A stretch of DNA of 64,000 nucleotides from Pseudomonas sp. M47T1 (GCF_000263855.1 NZ_AJWX01000024.1:1-64000), one strand, 5' to 3'. Numbered from the stretch's first letter, positions 54,700 to 63,475 are shown. Program-made: numbers and translations. The notes: generated from the letters alone by a model not told the origin.

Positions 54700-55281
54700 T
54701 CAAAAGCTGTCAAGGGTGCCCAGTGCCTGACGGGTAAAGGCCAGGGCCTCGTCGAAAGGCAGGCGTGTACGGGTAATCTTTGCCATGACGCTGGCGCCCA
54801 GCCACAGCGCATAAAGCTGTGCGGCCAGTTGTTCGGGCGGCTGCGCGCCGTGTTGCTGCCCTCGTGCCAGGGCGTCAGCCAGGCACTGGATGATGCGTGC
54901 AGTACCGCGGTCCAGCGCCTGACGCATGGCGTCGGACAGGTCGGCCACCTCGGCGCCCAGCTTCACCACCAGGCATTTGCCCGCGTCGGTGTTGCAGGCC
55001 TGGCTGTCGGCCCAGTGCTGCCAATACGCCAGCAGCTTGCGGCTTTCCGCTTCGTTACCGTCAAAGATGCGCTGCATCTGTTGCAGGTAGGTGTCGAAGT
55101 AATCCTGCAGCAGGGCCTCACCGAAGGCGTCCTTGGAGGCAAAGTAATGATAGAACGAGCCCTTGGGAATGCCGGCCGTCTTCAACACTTCGGTGAGGCC
55201 CACGGCACCAAAACCCCGGCTGCCTACCAGTGGCCGTGCGCTGTCCAGAATGTGTTGGCGGGCGGCCTTGGCGTCACTCAT
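54700..55281 (-). CDS. TetR-family transcriptional repressor
   Basis: A 193-residue regulator with the typical N-terminal helix-turn-helix: ILDSARPLVGSRGFGAVGLTEVLK, then AGIPKGSFYHYFASKDAFG. It has Cys at two positions (QACNTDAGKC), the ACNTDAGKCLVVKLG segment being typical of regulators for electrophile or NEM-type stress. Start MSDAKAAR at 55281 has AAGGAG 8 bases upstream; the ATG at 55287 is too close to it. It is divergent from a GlxA-like regulator and precedes the PfpI gene that it probably controls. Confidence 0.88.
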   Translation of the reverse strand: MSDAKAARQHILDSARPLVGSRGFGAVGLTEVLKTAGIPKGSFYHYFASKDAFGEALLQDYFDTYLQQMQRIFDGNEAESRKLLAYWQHWADSQACNTDAGKCLVVKLGAEVADLSDAMRQALDRGTARIIQCLADALARGQQHGAQPPEQLAAQLYALWLGASVMAKITRTRLPFDEALAFTRQALGTLDSF

Positions 55282-55473
55282 GTTCATCGCTCCTTGCCGC
55301 TCAGTAGACCAGTCGTCTCGGCTGTTGAAGTGAATGGTAGGGCGACAGGCAAACCCTCACAATGTCGTATCCGCAAGGATTCCGGACATTCGCCTGGCCA
55401 TGACAAACGCGTTGCCAGCTCCCCTTCCCTGGTCGACAATCAACGCCTTCGCGATGTTCCCCGGAATGGCCCC

Positions 55474-56412
55474 ATGCACAGCGTTGCCCTTGTCGTTTAC
55501 CCGCAGTTCCAGCCACTCAGCCTGTCCATCGGCTCGGTGTTCGAGTGCGCAAACCTGTTGCGTGGCGAGCCGGCGTACGAATTTCACCTGGTGTCGGAAA
55601 CCGGCGGAGCGGTGATGTCCTCGCAGGGCTTTTCGGTGAACACCACGCCCCTTCGCGACGAGGGCTACGACACCCTGATCATCAGTGGCTACCTGGACTA
55701 TCAACTGCCGGACACCAGCCTGCTGGCCTGCGTGACCACCGCCTCCGCGCAATCGCGACGCGTGGTGTCGTTGTGCATGGGCATCTTCGTGCTGGCCGAA
55801 GCCGGGCTGCTGGACCGACGGCGCGCCACCACCCATTGGCTGCACGCCCCCAGCTTCCAGAAGCGCTACCCCCACATTCACCTGGAAGAAGACAAGCTGT
55901 TCGTGGTGGATGGCCACCTGTGGACCTGTGCCGGCATGAGCGCGTGCCTGGACCTGGCCCTGGCAATGGTGGAAAACGACTTGGGCAGCGATCTGGCGCG
56001 CAAAGTCGCGCGCAAACTGGTGATTGCCCAGCGCCGAGGCAGCGAGCAGTCACAGCTGTCGGCATTGCTGGAGCTGGACCCCAAGTCCGACCGTGTGCAA
56101 CTGGCCTTGGCCTATGCCCGCGAGAACCTGCGCGACGACTTGTCGGTGGACGCCCTGGCTGCCGTGGCGCGGCTCAGCCCCCGGCAGTTCAGCCGGGTGT
56201 TTCGTGAGGAAACCGGGCGCACGCCAGCCAAGGCTATCGAGTCGCTGCGCGTGGAAGCCGCCCGGGCCATGATGGAAACCAGCCGCCACCCGGTGGAAGT
56301 GATCGCCCGGGAAACCGGCTTTGGCGATCGCGAGCGCTTGCGCCAGGCATTCCTGCGAGCGTTCGGGCAGCCGCCCAAGGCTTTGCAGAAATTGTTGATT
56401 GAAACCCCTTAG
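55474..56412 (+). CDS. GlxA-family AraC-type regulator with DJ-1/PfpI domain
   Basis: A 312-residue protein with an N-terminal DJ-1/PfpI-like domain (ALVVYPQFQPLSLS, nucleophile-position VSLCMGIFVLAEAG) and a C-terminal AraC helix-turn-helix pair (LSVDALAAVARLSPRQFSRVF, VEVIARETGFGDRERLRQAF), as in GlxA/FtrA regulators. The effector is unknown. ATG 55474 is where family similarity starts. A much longer frame going back to 54010 is antisense to the PfpI and TetR genes and is not real. Confidence 0.85.
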   Translation: MHSVALVVYPQFQPLSLSIGSVFECANLLRGEPAYEFHLVSETGGAVMSSQGFSVNTTPLRDEGYDTLIISGYLDYQLPDTSLLACVTTASAQSRRVVSLCMGIFVLAEAGLLDRRRATTHWLHAPSFQKRYPHIHLEEDKLFVVDGHLWTCAGMSACLDLALAMVENDLGSDLARKVARKLVIAQRRGSEQSQLSALLELDPKSDRVQLALAYARENLRDDLSVDALAAVARLSPRQFSRVFREETGRTPAKAIESLRVEAARAMMETSRHPVEVIARETGFGDRERLRQAFLRAFGQPPKALQKLLIETP

Positions 56413-56445
56413 GCTCTGTACGAAATGCATCCCAGCTCGGCCATG
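56409..56445. repeat. Dispersed 37-bp repeat, copy B
   Basis: It begins inside the last codon of the GlxA-like gene and its TAG, and differs from copy A (48930-48966) at a single base. The two copies lie about 7.5 kb apart in the same orientation, both just after the stop of a plus-strand gene. Confidence 0.6.
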
Positions 56446-56707
56446 TCGGCGCTGCGAAAAGGTTCGCTGGACCTTCGGCGGTGTCATGCCGGTCGCTGGC
56501 ACGCGGCGCGAGCCTTGGCAGCCTCACGTGGTGGCAGCTCCGACCATCGCCCTCTGTAGCAGCGGCCGTCAGTGAACCCGGGGCATGCGCAGTGAGTACC
56601 TGCGTACTCCGCCCTCCTCGACTTTGGTCTGACCCTGAAAAACCTGAACTCCCCCGGGTGCATGGGAGACTAAACCCTCAGCACTCACCCCTTTGCGAGG
56701 AAACCCA
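56413..56707. promoter_or_regulatory. Upstream region of poxB
   Basis: This 295-base stretch contains most of repeat copy B and the GAGTAC-N4-GTACTC palindrome (56594-56609). The palindrome lies about 100 bases before the poxB start and could be an operator. No sigma-70 or sigma-S element was identified confidently. GAGG at 56697-56700 is the ribosome site. Confidence 0.45.
56594..56609. repeat. Small palindrome GAGTAC-N4-GTACTC
   Basis: Perfect 6-bp arms with CTGC loop; the core GAGTAC...GTACTC is shared with the copy at 53970-53987. Confidence 0.5.
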
Positions 56708-58426
56708 ATGTCCAGCAAAAAAGTCGCTGATATCGTCATCGAAACGCTCCAGGCCGCCGGCGTCCGTCATTGTTACGGCATCGTTGGCGACACCCTCAAT
56801 CACGTCACCGACGCCATTCACCGCAGCGACATCCAGTGGGTGCATATGCGCCACGAAGAAGTGGCGGCGTTCGCGGCCGGGGCCGAGTCGTTTATCAGTG
56901 GCCGGCTGACGGCGTGCGCAGGCTCCTGCGGGCCCGGTGGGTTGCACTTCATCAACGGCGTGTTCGAGGCCCAGCGCAACGGTGCGCCCATGGTGCTGAT
57001 CGCCAGCCAGGTGATCACCAGCGAGCTGGGCATGGACTTCCCCCAGGAAGTCGACTTCAAGGCCATCTACGGGCCCTGCACGGTGTTCTGCGAACAGGTG
57101 TACACCGCCGATCAGGCGCGCCGGGTGACTGCCCTTGCCGCCCAGACTGCACTGAACGAGGGCGGCGTGGCGGTAATCATTTTGCCGTCCGACATCAGCA
57201 TGGCCGAGGTCAAGGCGGATGCGCCCTTCGCCGCCCACCACCCACGCCCGGTCAGCCAGCCCAACCCTGAAGAGTTGGCCCAAATCGCCGCCCTGCTCGC
57301 CGCCGGCAAGAAAGTCTCGATCTACGCCGGTTTCGGCTGCGCGGGTGCCCATGATGAACTGGTGGAACTGGCTCGCCTGCTCAAGGCGCCCATTGCCCAC
57401 ACCTCGCGGGCCAAGGATTTCGTCGAATACGACAACCCCTACAACATGGGCATGACCGGCGTGTTCGGCGTGGAGTCCGGTTACCACGCCATGATGGAAT
57501 GCGACACCCTGCTGCTGTTGGGCGCCGACTTCGCCTGGAAGCAGTTTTACCCCGCCAAGGCCAAGGTTATCCAGGTGGACCGCAAAGGCGCGCATCTGGG
57601 CCGGCGCCACCCCGTGGACCTGGGTGTGGTGGGCGACGTGGGGCCGACGCTCAAGGCGCTGCTGCCCCTGATCGAGGAGAAAACCACCGTGGGCTGGCTG
57701 GAAGAATGCCTCAAGCACCGCCAGCAGACGCTCAAGGCCATGGCCCATGATCAACGCCACAGGGACGGCGAGCTGATTCACCCGCAGTACCTCACGCACC
57801 TGCTCGACCAGCACGCCAGCAGCGATGCGCTATTCACCGGCGACGGCGGTTCGCCCATGGTGTGGCTGTTGCGGCACATCAACGTCAACGGTGCCCGCCG
57901 CACCCTCACCAGCCTGCGCCACGGCACCATGGCCAACGCCATGCCCCAGGCCCTGGGCTTGCAGAAAGCCTACCCAAACCGCCAGGTGATCTCGCTGTCG
58001 GGTGACGGTGGCCTGGCCATGCTGTTGGGCGACCTGCTGACCGCGGTGCAGGAAAAACTGCCCATTAAAGTGGTGGTGTACAACAACGCCTCGCTGAACT
58101 TCGTGCAGATCGAGCAGAAAGTCGAAGGGCTGCTGGACAACTACACCGACCTGCACAACCCCGACTTTGCCGAGGTAGCGCGGGCGATGGGCTTGTATGG
58201 GCGCCAGGTCAGCGACGGCGCCGAGCTGGAAGAAGCCGTGCAGGCGTTCCTCGCGCAACCGGGGCCGGCGCTGCTGGACGTCAAGGTCAACCCCGAAGAG
58301 TTGGTGATGCCGGCCAAGGTCGAATTCGCCCAGGTGGCCGGCATGGCACTGTATTCGGCCAAGGCCGTGCTGGGTGGCCGTGGTGGGGATGTGAAAGACC
58401 TGCTGGTGAACAACTTCATCAAGTAG
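56708..58426 (+). CDS. poxB: Pyruvate dehydrogenase (quinone), PoxB-type
   Basis: A 572-residue thiamine-diphosphate flavoenzyme that decarboxylates pyruvate to acetate and CO2 and feeds electrons to ubiquinone. E50 (MRHEEVAAF), the thiamine-activating Glu of PoxB, is present, as is the GDG...NN thiamine-phosphate motif (LSGDGGLAML ... VVVYNNASL). The C-terminal region (VLGGRGGDVKDLLVNNFIK) corresponds to the membrane-binding lipid-activated tail. ATG 56708 has GAGG 8 bases upstream. Convergent with aroQ, separated by a strong hairpin. Confidence 0.9.
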   Translation: MSSKKVADIVIETLQAAGVRHCYGIVGDTLNHVTDAIHRSDIQWVHMRHEEVAAFAAGAESFISGRLTACAGSCGPGGLHFINGVFEAQRNGAPMVLIASQVITSELGMDFPQEVDFKAIYGPCTVFCEQVYTADQARRVTALAAQTALNEGGVAVIILPSDISMAEVKADAPFAAHHPRPVSQPNPEELAQIAALLAAGKKVSIYAGFGCAGAHDELVELARLLKAPIAHTSRAKDFVEYDNPYNMGMTGVFGVESGYHAMMECDTLLLLGADFAWKQFYPAKAKVIQVDRKGAHLGRRHPVDLGVVGDVGPTLKALLPLIEEKTTVGWLEECLKHRQQTLKAMAHDQRHRDGELIHPQYLTHLLDQHASSDALFTGDGGSPMVWLLRHINVNGARRTLTSLRHGTMANAMPQALGLQKAYPNRQVISLSGDGGLAMLLGDLLTAVQEKLPIKVVVYNNASLNFVQIEQKVEGLLDNYTDLHNPDFAEVARAMGLYGRQVSDGAELEEAVQAFLAQPGPALLDVKVNPEELVMPAKVEFAQVAGMALYSAKAVLGGRGGDVKDLLVNNFIK

Positions 58427-58432
58427 CCGCAG

Positions 58433-58470
58433 GGGCTTGGTGGCGCTGAGGGGACAGCGCCACCAAGCCC
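58433..58470. terminator. Perfect 15-bp hairpin between poxB and aroQ
   Basis: GGGCTTGGTGGCGCT (58433-58447) and its exact complement (58456-58470) enclose an eight-base loop GAGGGGAC. The genes on both sides converge on it. It lacks T tracts, but its position and stability suit a bidirectional transcript end or mRNA-stabilising structure. Confidence 0.65.
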
Positions 58471-58479
58471 TGGGCAATG

Positions 58480-58926
58480 TCAGCTGTCGCGCGCAAGCAG
58501 GTCGTGAATCGCCTGCACCGCCAGCGGATACCCCAGCGCGCCCATCCCGCAGATCACCGAATCCACCACGCTGGACATGATCGAATGCCGGTGCAACTCA
58601 TCCCGCGCATGGATATTGGACAGGTGCAATTCAATCACCGGTGCATCAATGACCTTCAGCGCATCGAGCACAGGGATCGAGTGAAATGAAAAGCCTGCGG
58701 GGTTGATGATCACCGCCGCGCCCTGTTCGAACGCCTCTTGAATCCAATCCACCATGACACCTTCGTGGTTCGTCTGGCGAAACTCGCACACGAGGTCAAG
58801 CGCCTGGGCCTGGTTGAGGGTGGCCTCGCGAATCTGCGCCAGGGTGGTATGCCCGTAGATATGCGGTTCACGGCGCCCCAACAGGTTCAGGTTGGGGCCG
58901 TTGAGTACGAAAACAGTGCGGTTCAT
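58480..58926 (-). CDS. aroQ: 3-Dehydroquinate dehydratase, type II
   Basis: A 148-residue enzyme with the type II signature NGPNLNLLGRREPHIYG, containing the catalytic Arg and Tyr24, and the His-bearing LHLSNIHARDELHRHS. It dehydrates 3-dehydroquinate to 3-dehydroshikimate as a dodecamer. It follows the MHS transporter gene by 15 bases, so it is a pathway-specific copy rather than the accBC-linked aroQ; quinate or shikimate use is likely. Confidence 0.92.
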   Translation of the reverse strand: MNRTVFVLNGPNLNLLGRREPHIYGHTTLAQIREATLNQAQALDLVCEFRQTNHEGVMVDWIQEAFEQGAAVIINPAGFSFHSIPVLDALKVIDAPVIELHLSNIHARDELHRHSIMSSVVDSVICGMGALGYPLAVQAIHDLLARDS

Positions 58927-58941
58927 GGTCGTCCTGGGGGG

Positions 58942-60297
58942 TTATTTGGAAAGAATGGCGGGTGTAAGAGCGTCTGCCGGTGCGCCCTCGGCCACGGCAT
59001 TGAGGTCGACGCCGCGGGTTTCCGGGCCGATCAGGATCATGCCCAGGGACACCAGGTTGATCACCGCGCACAACGACACCAGCGGCCAGGGCGAGCCGCC
59101 CGACTGGCTCATCAGCCACACGGCAACCATGGGCATTGGGCCGCCGACCAGCAGGTTCGCGCCGGTGTAGGCCAGGGCGGAACCGGAGTAACGAACGTGG
59201 GTGGGGAAGCTTTCGGCAAAGGCCACCGGCTGAATACCGCTCTGGAACTGCGTGAACCCCAGGAACAAGCCCATGATGGCCATGATTGCGCTGACGTTCT
59301 GCGTGTCGAGGATGGGGAAGTACACCACCAGGATCAGCAACGTCATGCACGAGCCCAGCGCCAGTGCCTTCTTGCGGCCCCAGCGATCACACAGGTAGCC
59401 ACCGCCCAACGCGCCGAAGATCGCGCAGACGTTCGCCACCATCAGCGACATGAAGCCCATGGATTGGGTCATGCCCAGGTGCTTGGTCAGGTAGCTGAGG
59501 GAAAAGATCACAATCAGGTAGAACAGCGCTGCGGGCGAGCAGAAAAACAGCATCAACCGCACGATGGTCTTGTAGTGACTGCCCAAGGCCGACGCCAGCG
59601 GGCTATCTGCCTGTTTCGCCGGGGCTTTCTTCAGCGCCACGAACGCCGGGGTTTCATCGACCTTGAGGCGGATGAAGATGCCCACTACCACCAGCACGAA
59701 GCTGAGCACAAAGGGTATGCGCCAGCCAAAGGCGTCGAACTGTTCGGCCGACAGGGTGGCAGCCAGCCCCATCAGTACCCCGTTTGCGAGTATCTGGCTA
59801 AGCGGCGAGCACAGTCCCAGCAGCCCCGAAGAGCGGCCTCGGCGATCCGGCGCCGCGTGTTCCAAGGCCATCAGCTGAGCGCCGGTGGACTCGCCGCCCA
59901 GCGCGAAGCCCTGGATGATACGCAGCAACACCAGCAACATGGGCGCCCAGACACCGATCTGCGCATAGGTGGGCAACAACCCCATGAGCACCGACGCCAT
60001 GCCCATCATGGTTACGGTGGCCAGCATCAGGTTGCGCCGCCCCAGTGTGTCGCCCAGGTAGCCACAGGTAATGGCGCCAAGGGGGCGGGCTGCCAGGCCC
60101 ACGCCAAAGGTCGCCAAGGACGCCAGCAAGCCTGCCGTGGGTTCCATGGAGGGGAAGAACAGCTTGGGCAGGATGGTCGCCGACACGGCGCCATACAAGG
60201 TGAAATCGAACCATTCCAATGCCGTGCCGACAGTGGCGGCACTGACCGCTCGGCGTGACATAGGCCGATCGTGGGTGGGGGTGCTGGTCGTGCTCAT
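58942..60297 (-). CDS. MHS-family (metabolite:H+ symporter) MFS transporter
   Basis: A 451-residue twelve-helix symporter: VGTALEWFDFTLYG in helix 1, ARPLGAITCGYLGDTLGRRNLML in the 2-3 loop, RIIQGFALGGESTGAQL in helix 4-5, and WGRKKALAL in the second motif A. This is the family of shikimate (ShiA), citrate and proline/betaine symporters. Co-transcribed aroQ suggests shikimate, quinate or dehydroshikimate. ATG 60297; the frame from 60708 is antisense to the LysR gene. Divergent from that LysR gene, which is its likely regulator. Confidence 0.88.
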   Translation of the reverse strand: MSTTSTPTHDRPMSRRAVSAATVGTALEWFDFTLYGAVSATILPKLFFPSMEPTAGLLASLATFGVGLAARPLGAITCGYLGDTLGRRNLMLATVTMMGMASVLMGLLPTYAQIGVWAPMLLVLLRIIQGFALGGESTGAQLMALEHAAPDRRGRSSGLLGLCSPLSQILANGVLMGLAATLSAEQFDAFGWRIPFVLSFVLVVVGIFIRLKVDETPAFVALKKAPAKQADSPLASALGSHYKTIVRLMLFFCSPAALFYLIVIFSLSYLTKHLGMTQSMGFMSLMVANVCAIFGALGGGYLCDRWGRKKALALGSCMTLLILVVYFPILDTQNVSAIMAIMGLFLGFTQFQSGIQPVAFAESFPTHVRYSGSALAYTGANLLVGGPMPMVAVWLMSQSGGSPWPLVSLCAVINLVSLGMILIGPETRGVDLNAVAEGAPADALTPAILSK

Positions 60298-60424
60298 GGG
60301 CGCGCGCTCGTCGTTATTGTTATGGGGCTTGAATCGATGAAGTGAGTAGACGTTAACGCAAACGGCTTGCAGAATAATTATCGAAAACAGCACAAATGCA
60401 TAAGCCAACCTTATGAGTCCGCCC

Positions 60425-61309
60425 ATGGAATTGCGACACTTGAAAGCCTTCGTCCTCGCTGCTGACCTGCAACACTTCAGCCGCGCGGCCGAACAGCTGG
60501 GCATTGCCCAGCCCGCAATGAGCCAACTGATGCGCAGCCTGGAGCGCGAACTGGGCTTGAGCCTATTCCGCCGGGCAAACCGCGGGGTGGCGCTGACGGC
60601 CGCCGGGGCGGCGTTCCTGCCACATGCGCGGCAATCCATCGAAGCCAGCGAGCTGGCCAGCGCGGCGGCCTGGCGGGCCCGGCGGGGGGAAGTGGGCGAG
60701 GTCAACATTGGTTACCACTCGGCGCTGTTCGAGGCCAACCTGCCGCATTTGCTGCGCCACTACTTCAGCGCCTTTCCGGAAGTGACCGTGTCGCTGGTGG
60801 ACGCGGGCATTCGCGTTCAGCTGGAAATGTTGCTTGAACACACACTGGACCTGGCCTTTGCGCGGGTCTTCAAGCACCACCTGCCCGATCGGCTGCGCAC
60901 CCACCCGTTCAGCCATTCGCGCCTGGTGTTGCTGATGCCGGACAATCACGCCTTGGCCGAGACCTTCAACGGTGAACTGGCGACGCTGCGCCACGAGAAG
61001 TTCGTGTTCCTGCAGGACAGCGCCGGCATCGGCCTGACCTCGCACACGTTGCACGCCTGCCGGCAATGCCAGCTGCACCCGGAAAACATCATGTACGTGC
61101 CGTCGCTGATGAGCATTCCCGGGCTGGTGGCCGCGGGCATCGGCCTGAGTATCGTGCCCGAACCGGTGACGCGGTTGGCGATGCCGGGGGTACGCATCCA
61201 CCCCCTGGCACAGCCGGAAATGGTCAGCGAACTGTCGCTGATCTCGCGCATCGACGAGCGCGCCAGCGCGGTGCTGCACTTCATCGAACAGGCCCGCGGC
61301 TGGGTGTGA
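60425..61309 (+). CDS. LysR-family regulator of the MHS-aroQ operon
   Basis: A 294-residue LTTR beginning MELRHLKAFVLAADLQHFSRAAEQLGIAQPAMSQ (helix-turn-helix split over the first 40 residues) with an effector domain of the BenM/CatM-like type (GEVNIGYHSALFEANLP, FVFLQDSAG). ATG 60425 gives the classic MELRHL start; ATG 60413 would add four residues. The 127-base gap to the divergent MHS gene should hold its site. Probable inducer: an aromatic or hydroaromatic acid. Confidence 0.9.
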   Translation: MELRHLKAFVLAADLQHFSRAAEQLGIAQPAMSQLMRSLERELGLSLFRRANRGVALTAAGAAFLPHARQSIEASELASAAAWRARRGEVGEVNIGYHSALFEANLPHLLRHYFSAFPEVTVSLVDAGIRVQLEMLLEHTLDLAFARVFKHHLPDRLRTHPFSHSRLVLLMPDNHALAETFNGELATLRHEKFVFLQDSAGIGLTSHTLHACRQCQLHPENIMYVPSLMSIPGLVAAGIGLSIVPEPVTRLAMPGVRIHPLAQPEMVSELSLISRIDERASAVLHFIEQARGWV

Positions 61310-61483
61310 GGCCCTTGCTCGGCACGCTTTGCTGGGTCATTGCTGCCGGGGTACCTACATCAGGATCGGCTCGTGGAAAGGCGTGCGGGCCCAAGGCAGT
61401 CAATGCCAATGCCTATCCTGGAAGAACGAGTTCAAGCCTGACGGCCACTTCGCCATCAGTCCATCAACCGTTCATTCACTCGC

Positions 61484-61783
61484 TCAGCGCTGGGCCAGCA
61501 CCGTGCCCAGCAACCCGGGAAAGCGGCTCTCAAGCACCTCGCGGCGCAACGAGTTCATGTGCATGGTGCCCACGTTGCGGGTCTGCACCAACCCGGCCTC
61601 GCGCAGCACACGGAAATGGTGGGACATGCTGGACTTGGGCCGCCCCCCGTCCAGCTCGCCACAGGTGGCCTCGGCCACGCCGGCCAGGCAGCGTACGATG
61701 CCCAGGCGCACGGGGTCGCTCAACGCATACAGCAGGCGCTCGAGGGTCAGGTCATCGGGGTTGGGGTGGGTATAGGTTCGCAT
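61484..61783 (-). CDS. ArsR-family (winged-helix) repressor
   Basis: A 99-residue ArsR/SmtB-type repressor: LTLERLLYALSDPVRLGIVRCL, then KSSMSHHFRVLREAGLVQT (recognition helix) and a C-terminal helix. The ELDGGRPKSSMSHH segment lacks the Cys-x-Cys of metal sensors (only C41-like TCGEL is present), so it likely senses an organic or redox signal. ATG 61783 or 61792 are possible starts. It is divergent from xenA; a perfect palindrome lies between them. Confidence 0.85.
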   Translation of the reverse strand: MRTYTHPNPDDLTLERLLYALSDPVRLGIVRCLAGVAEATCGELDGGRPKSSMSHHFRVLREAGLVQTRNVGTMHMNSLRREVLESRFPGLLGTVLAQR

Positions 61784-61817
61784 GGCGCACATGATATCGG
61801 GGCTTCCATAAATTGCC

Positions 61818-61841
61818 ATAGTTCGATTATGATCGAACTAT
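61818..61841. promoter_or_regulatory. Perfect palindrome, probable ArsR operator for xenA
   Basis: ATAGTTCGAT-TATG-ATCGAACTAT: 10-bp perfect arms with a 4-base centre in the 88-base gap between the divergent arsR-like and xenA genes. Length and symmetry suit an ArsR-type dimer. It lies 30 bases before the xenA start, so binding would block transcription of one or both genes. Confidence 0.75.
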
Positions 61842-61871
61842 CGAAAATTGCCCACTTGCCGGAGTTTGCAC

Positions 61872-62963
61872 ATGTCCGCGTTGTTCCAACCCTTCACCCT
61901 CAAAGACGTCACGCTGCGCAATCGCATCGCGATTCCGCCCATGTGTCAGTACATGGCCAAAGACGGCCTGATCAACGATTGGCACCACGTGCACTTGGCC
62001 GGCCTGGCCCGTGGCGGCGCAGGCCTGGTGGTGGTGGAAGCTACCGCGGTAGCCCCCGAAGGCCGCATCACCCCCGGCTGTGCCGGCATCTGGAACGATG
62101 AACAGGCCCAGGCCTTCGTGCCCGTGGTGCAGGCCATCAAGGCCGCCGGTTCCGTGCCGGGCATCCAGATCGCCCATGCTGGCCGCAAGGCCAGCGCCAA
62201 CCGCCCGTGGGAAGGCGACGACCATATCGCCGAGGGTAACCCCGAAGGCTGGCAGACCATCGCGCCGTCGGCCATTGCCTTCGGTGCCAACCTGCCGAAA
62301 GTGCCGCGCGCCATGACCCTGGACGACATCGCTCGGGTTCGCCAGAACTTCGTCGACGCGGCCCGCCGTGCCCGTGACGCCGGTTTTGAATGGATCGAGC
62401 TGCACTTCGCCCACGGCTACCTGGGCCAGAGCTTCTTCTCCGAGCACTCCAACCAACGCACCGACGCCTACGGTGGCAGCTTCGACAACCGCAGCCGTTT
62501 CCTGCTCGAAACCCTGGCGGCCGTGCGCGAAGTGTGGCCTGAGCACCTGCCGCTGACCGCACGCTTTGGCGTGCTGGAATACGACGGGCGCGACGAGCAG
62601 ACCCTGGTCGAGTCCATCGAACTGGCACGCCGCTTCAAGGCCGGTGGCCTGGACCTGCTGAGCGTCAGCGTCGGTTTCACCATTCCGGACACCAACATCC
62701 CGTGGGGCCCGGCCTTCATGGGCCCGATTGCCGAGCGCGTGCGCCGCGAAGCGGACCTGCCGGTAACCTCTGCCTGGGGTTTTGGTACCCCGCAACTGGC
62801 CGAAGGCGCGCTGACCGCCGGGCACCTGGACCTAGTGTCCGTGGGCCGCGCCCACCTGGCCGACCCGCACTGGCCCTACTTCGCCGCCAAGGAACTGGGC
62901 GTCGACAAGGCCTCCTGGACGCTGCCGGCGCCTTACGCCCATTGGCTTGAGCGTTACCGCTGA
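61872..62963 (+). CDS. xenA: Xenobiotic reductase A, old yellow enzyme family
   Basis: A 363-residue FMN ene-reductase that matches Pseudomonas putida XenA in length and at all known active-site positions: C25, Y27, H178, H181 and Y183 (PPMCQY; IELHFAHGY). XenA reduces activated double bonds (2-cyclohexenone, 8-hydroxycoumarin) and nitro compounds such as nitroglycerin, using NADPH. ATG 61872 has CGGAG upstream. The divergent ArsR-like repressor and its palindrome probably control it. Confidence 0.95.
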   Translation: MSALFQPFTLKDVTLRNRIAIPPMCQYMAKDGLINDWHHVHLAGLARGGAGLVVVEATAVAPEGRITPGCAGIWNDEQAQAFVPVVQAIKAAGSVPGIQIAHAGRKASANRPWEGDDHIAEGNPEGWQTIAPSAIAFGANLPKVPRAMTLDDIARVRQNFVDAARRARDAGFEWIELHFAHGYLGQSFFSEHSNQRTDAYGGSFDNRSRFLLETLAAVREVWPEHLPLTARFGVLEYDGRDEQTLVESIELARRFKAGGLDLLSVSVGFTIPDTNIPWGPAFMGPIAERVRREADLPVTSAWGFGTPQLAEGALTAGHLDLVSVGRAHLADPHWPYFAAKELGVDKASWTLPAPYAHWLERYR

Positions 62964-62974
62964 CCGCGTAACGG

Positions 62975-63003
62975 TGTAGCCGCTGCCCAAGGCTGCGGCT
63001 ACA
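62975..63003. repeat. REP-like hairpin overlapping the end of the cysteine hydrolase gene
   Basis: TGTAGCCGC and GCGGCTACA form a perfect 9-bp stem with an inner GCC/GGC and CAA loop. Such GTAGCCGC...GCGGCTAC hairpins recur in Pseudomonas intergenic DNA. It lies between the convergent xenA and hydrolase genes and overlaps the stop of the latter, so it can serve both as terminator and as repeat. Confidence 0.65.
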
Positions 63004-63475
63004 GCAGTCCCGCCATGATTTCTGCTCGCGTGGTGACCTGGCCAAAATGGTGTTTCCACAGGTCTATGCCCAACTGACCGGAGCGGTCCAGCGATGACCC
63101 CACTGTCAGGTCAGTCACCAGCGTGGGCATCAACCCCGCATCAAACAACGCAAAGCCTGCGGCCAATACGCAGGTGTCGGTTTGCAGCCCGCAGACCAGC
63201 ACACGCTCCACATCGAGTTGCTTGAGGTGCGCGATGGTCTCAACCGTCGGCGCGTAGCCGTGTTTGATAAATACCGTGTCGGCTTCGATCAGGCTCTCAT
63301 CTTGCGCCGCCGGGTGCCAGCCTAACTGGCGCTCGAACGGTGTCACCTGTTCATCATGCAGTTCCACCAGGGCAATGGTGGGGATCATCGCGGACAACGC
63401 GCGCGCACCATCGACCAGCCACTCTGGAGGGCTGAAGGTGGATTGGATGTCGATGATGAGCAAAGCCTGGCGCAT
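62999..63475 (-). CDS. Isochorismatase-family cysteine hydrolase
   Basis: A 158-residue active-looking cysteine hydrolase with the full triad: D9 (LIIDIQ), K71 (VFIKHGY) and C102 (QTDTCVLAAG). It resembles the nicotinamidase/N-carbamoyl-hydrolase-like group, but no substrate can be assigned. ATG 63475 starts at the usual family position; the frame upstream to 63613 is noise. In contrast to the exported relative at 13419-14174, all catalytic residues are present. Confidence 0.85.
   Translation of the reverse strand: MRQALLIIDIQSTFSPPEWLVDGARALSAMIPTIALVELHDEQVTPFERQLGWHPAAQDESLIEADTVFIKHGYAPTVETIAHLKQLDVERVLVCGLQTDTCVLAAGFALFDAGLMPTLVTDLTVGSSLDRSGQLGIDLWKHHFGQVTTRAEIMAGLL

Noticed and set aside
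54010-56412. A single 800-codon plus-strand frame
   Set aside because: Its first 488 codons are antisense to the PfpI and TetR genes and have no family likeness; only the part from ATG 55474 is a real GlxA-type regulator.
58942-60708. 588-codon reading of the MHS transporter
   Set aside because: Residues before ATG 60297 are antisense to the LysR gene and the divergent control region.
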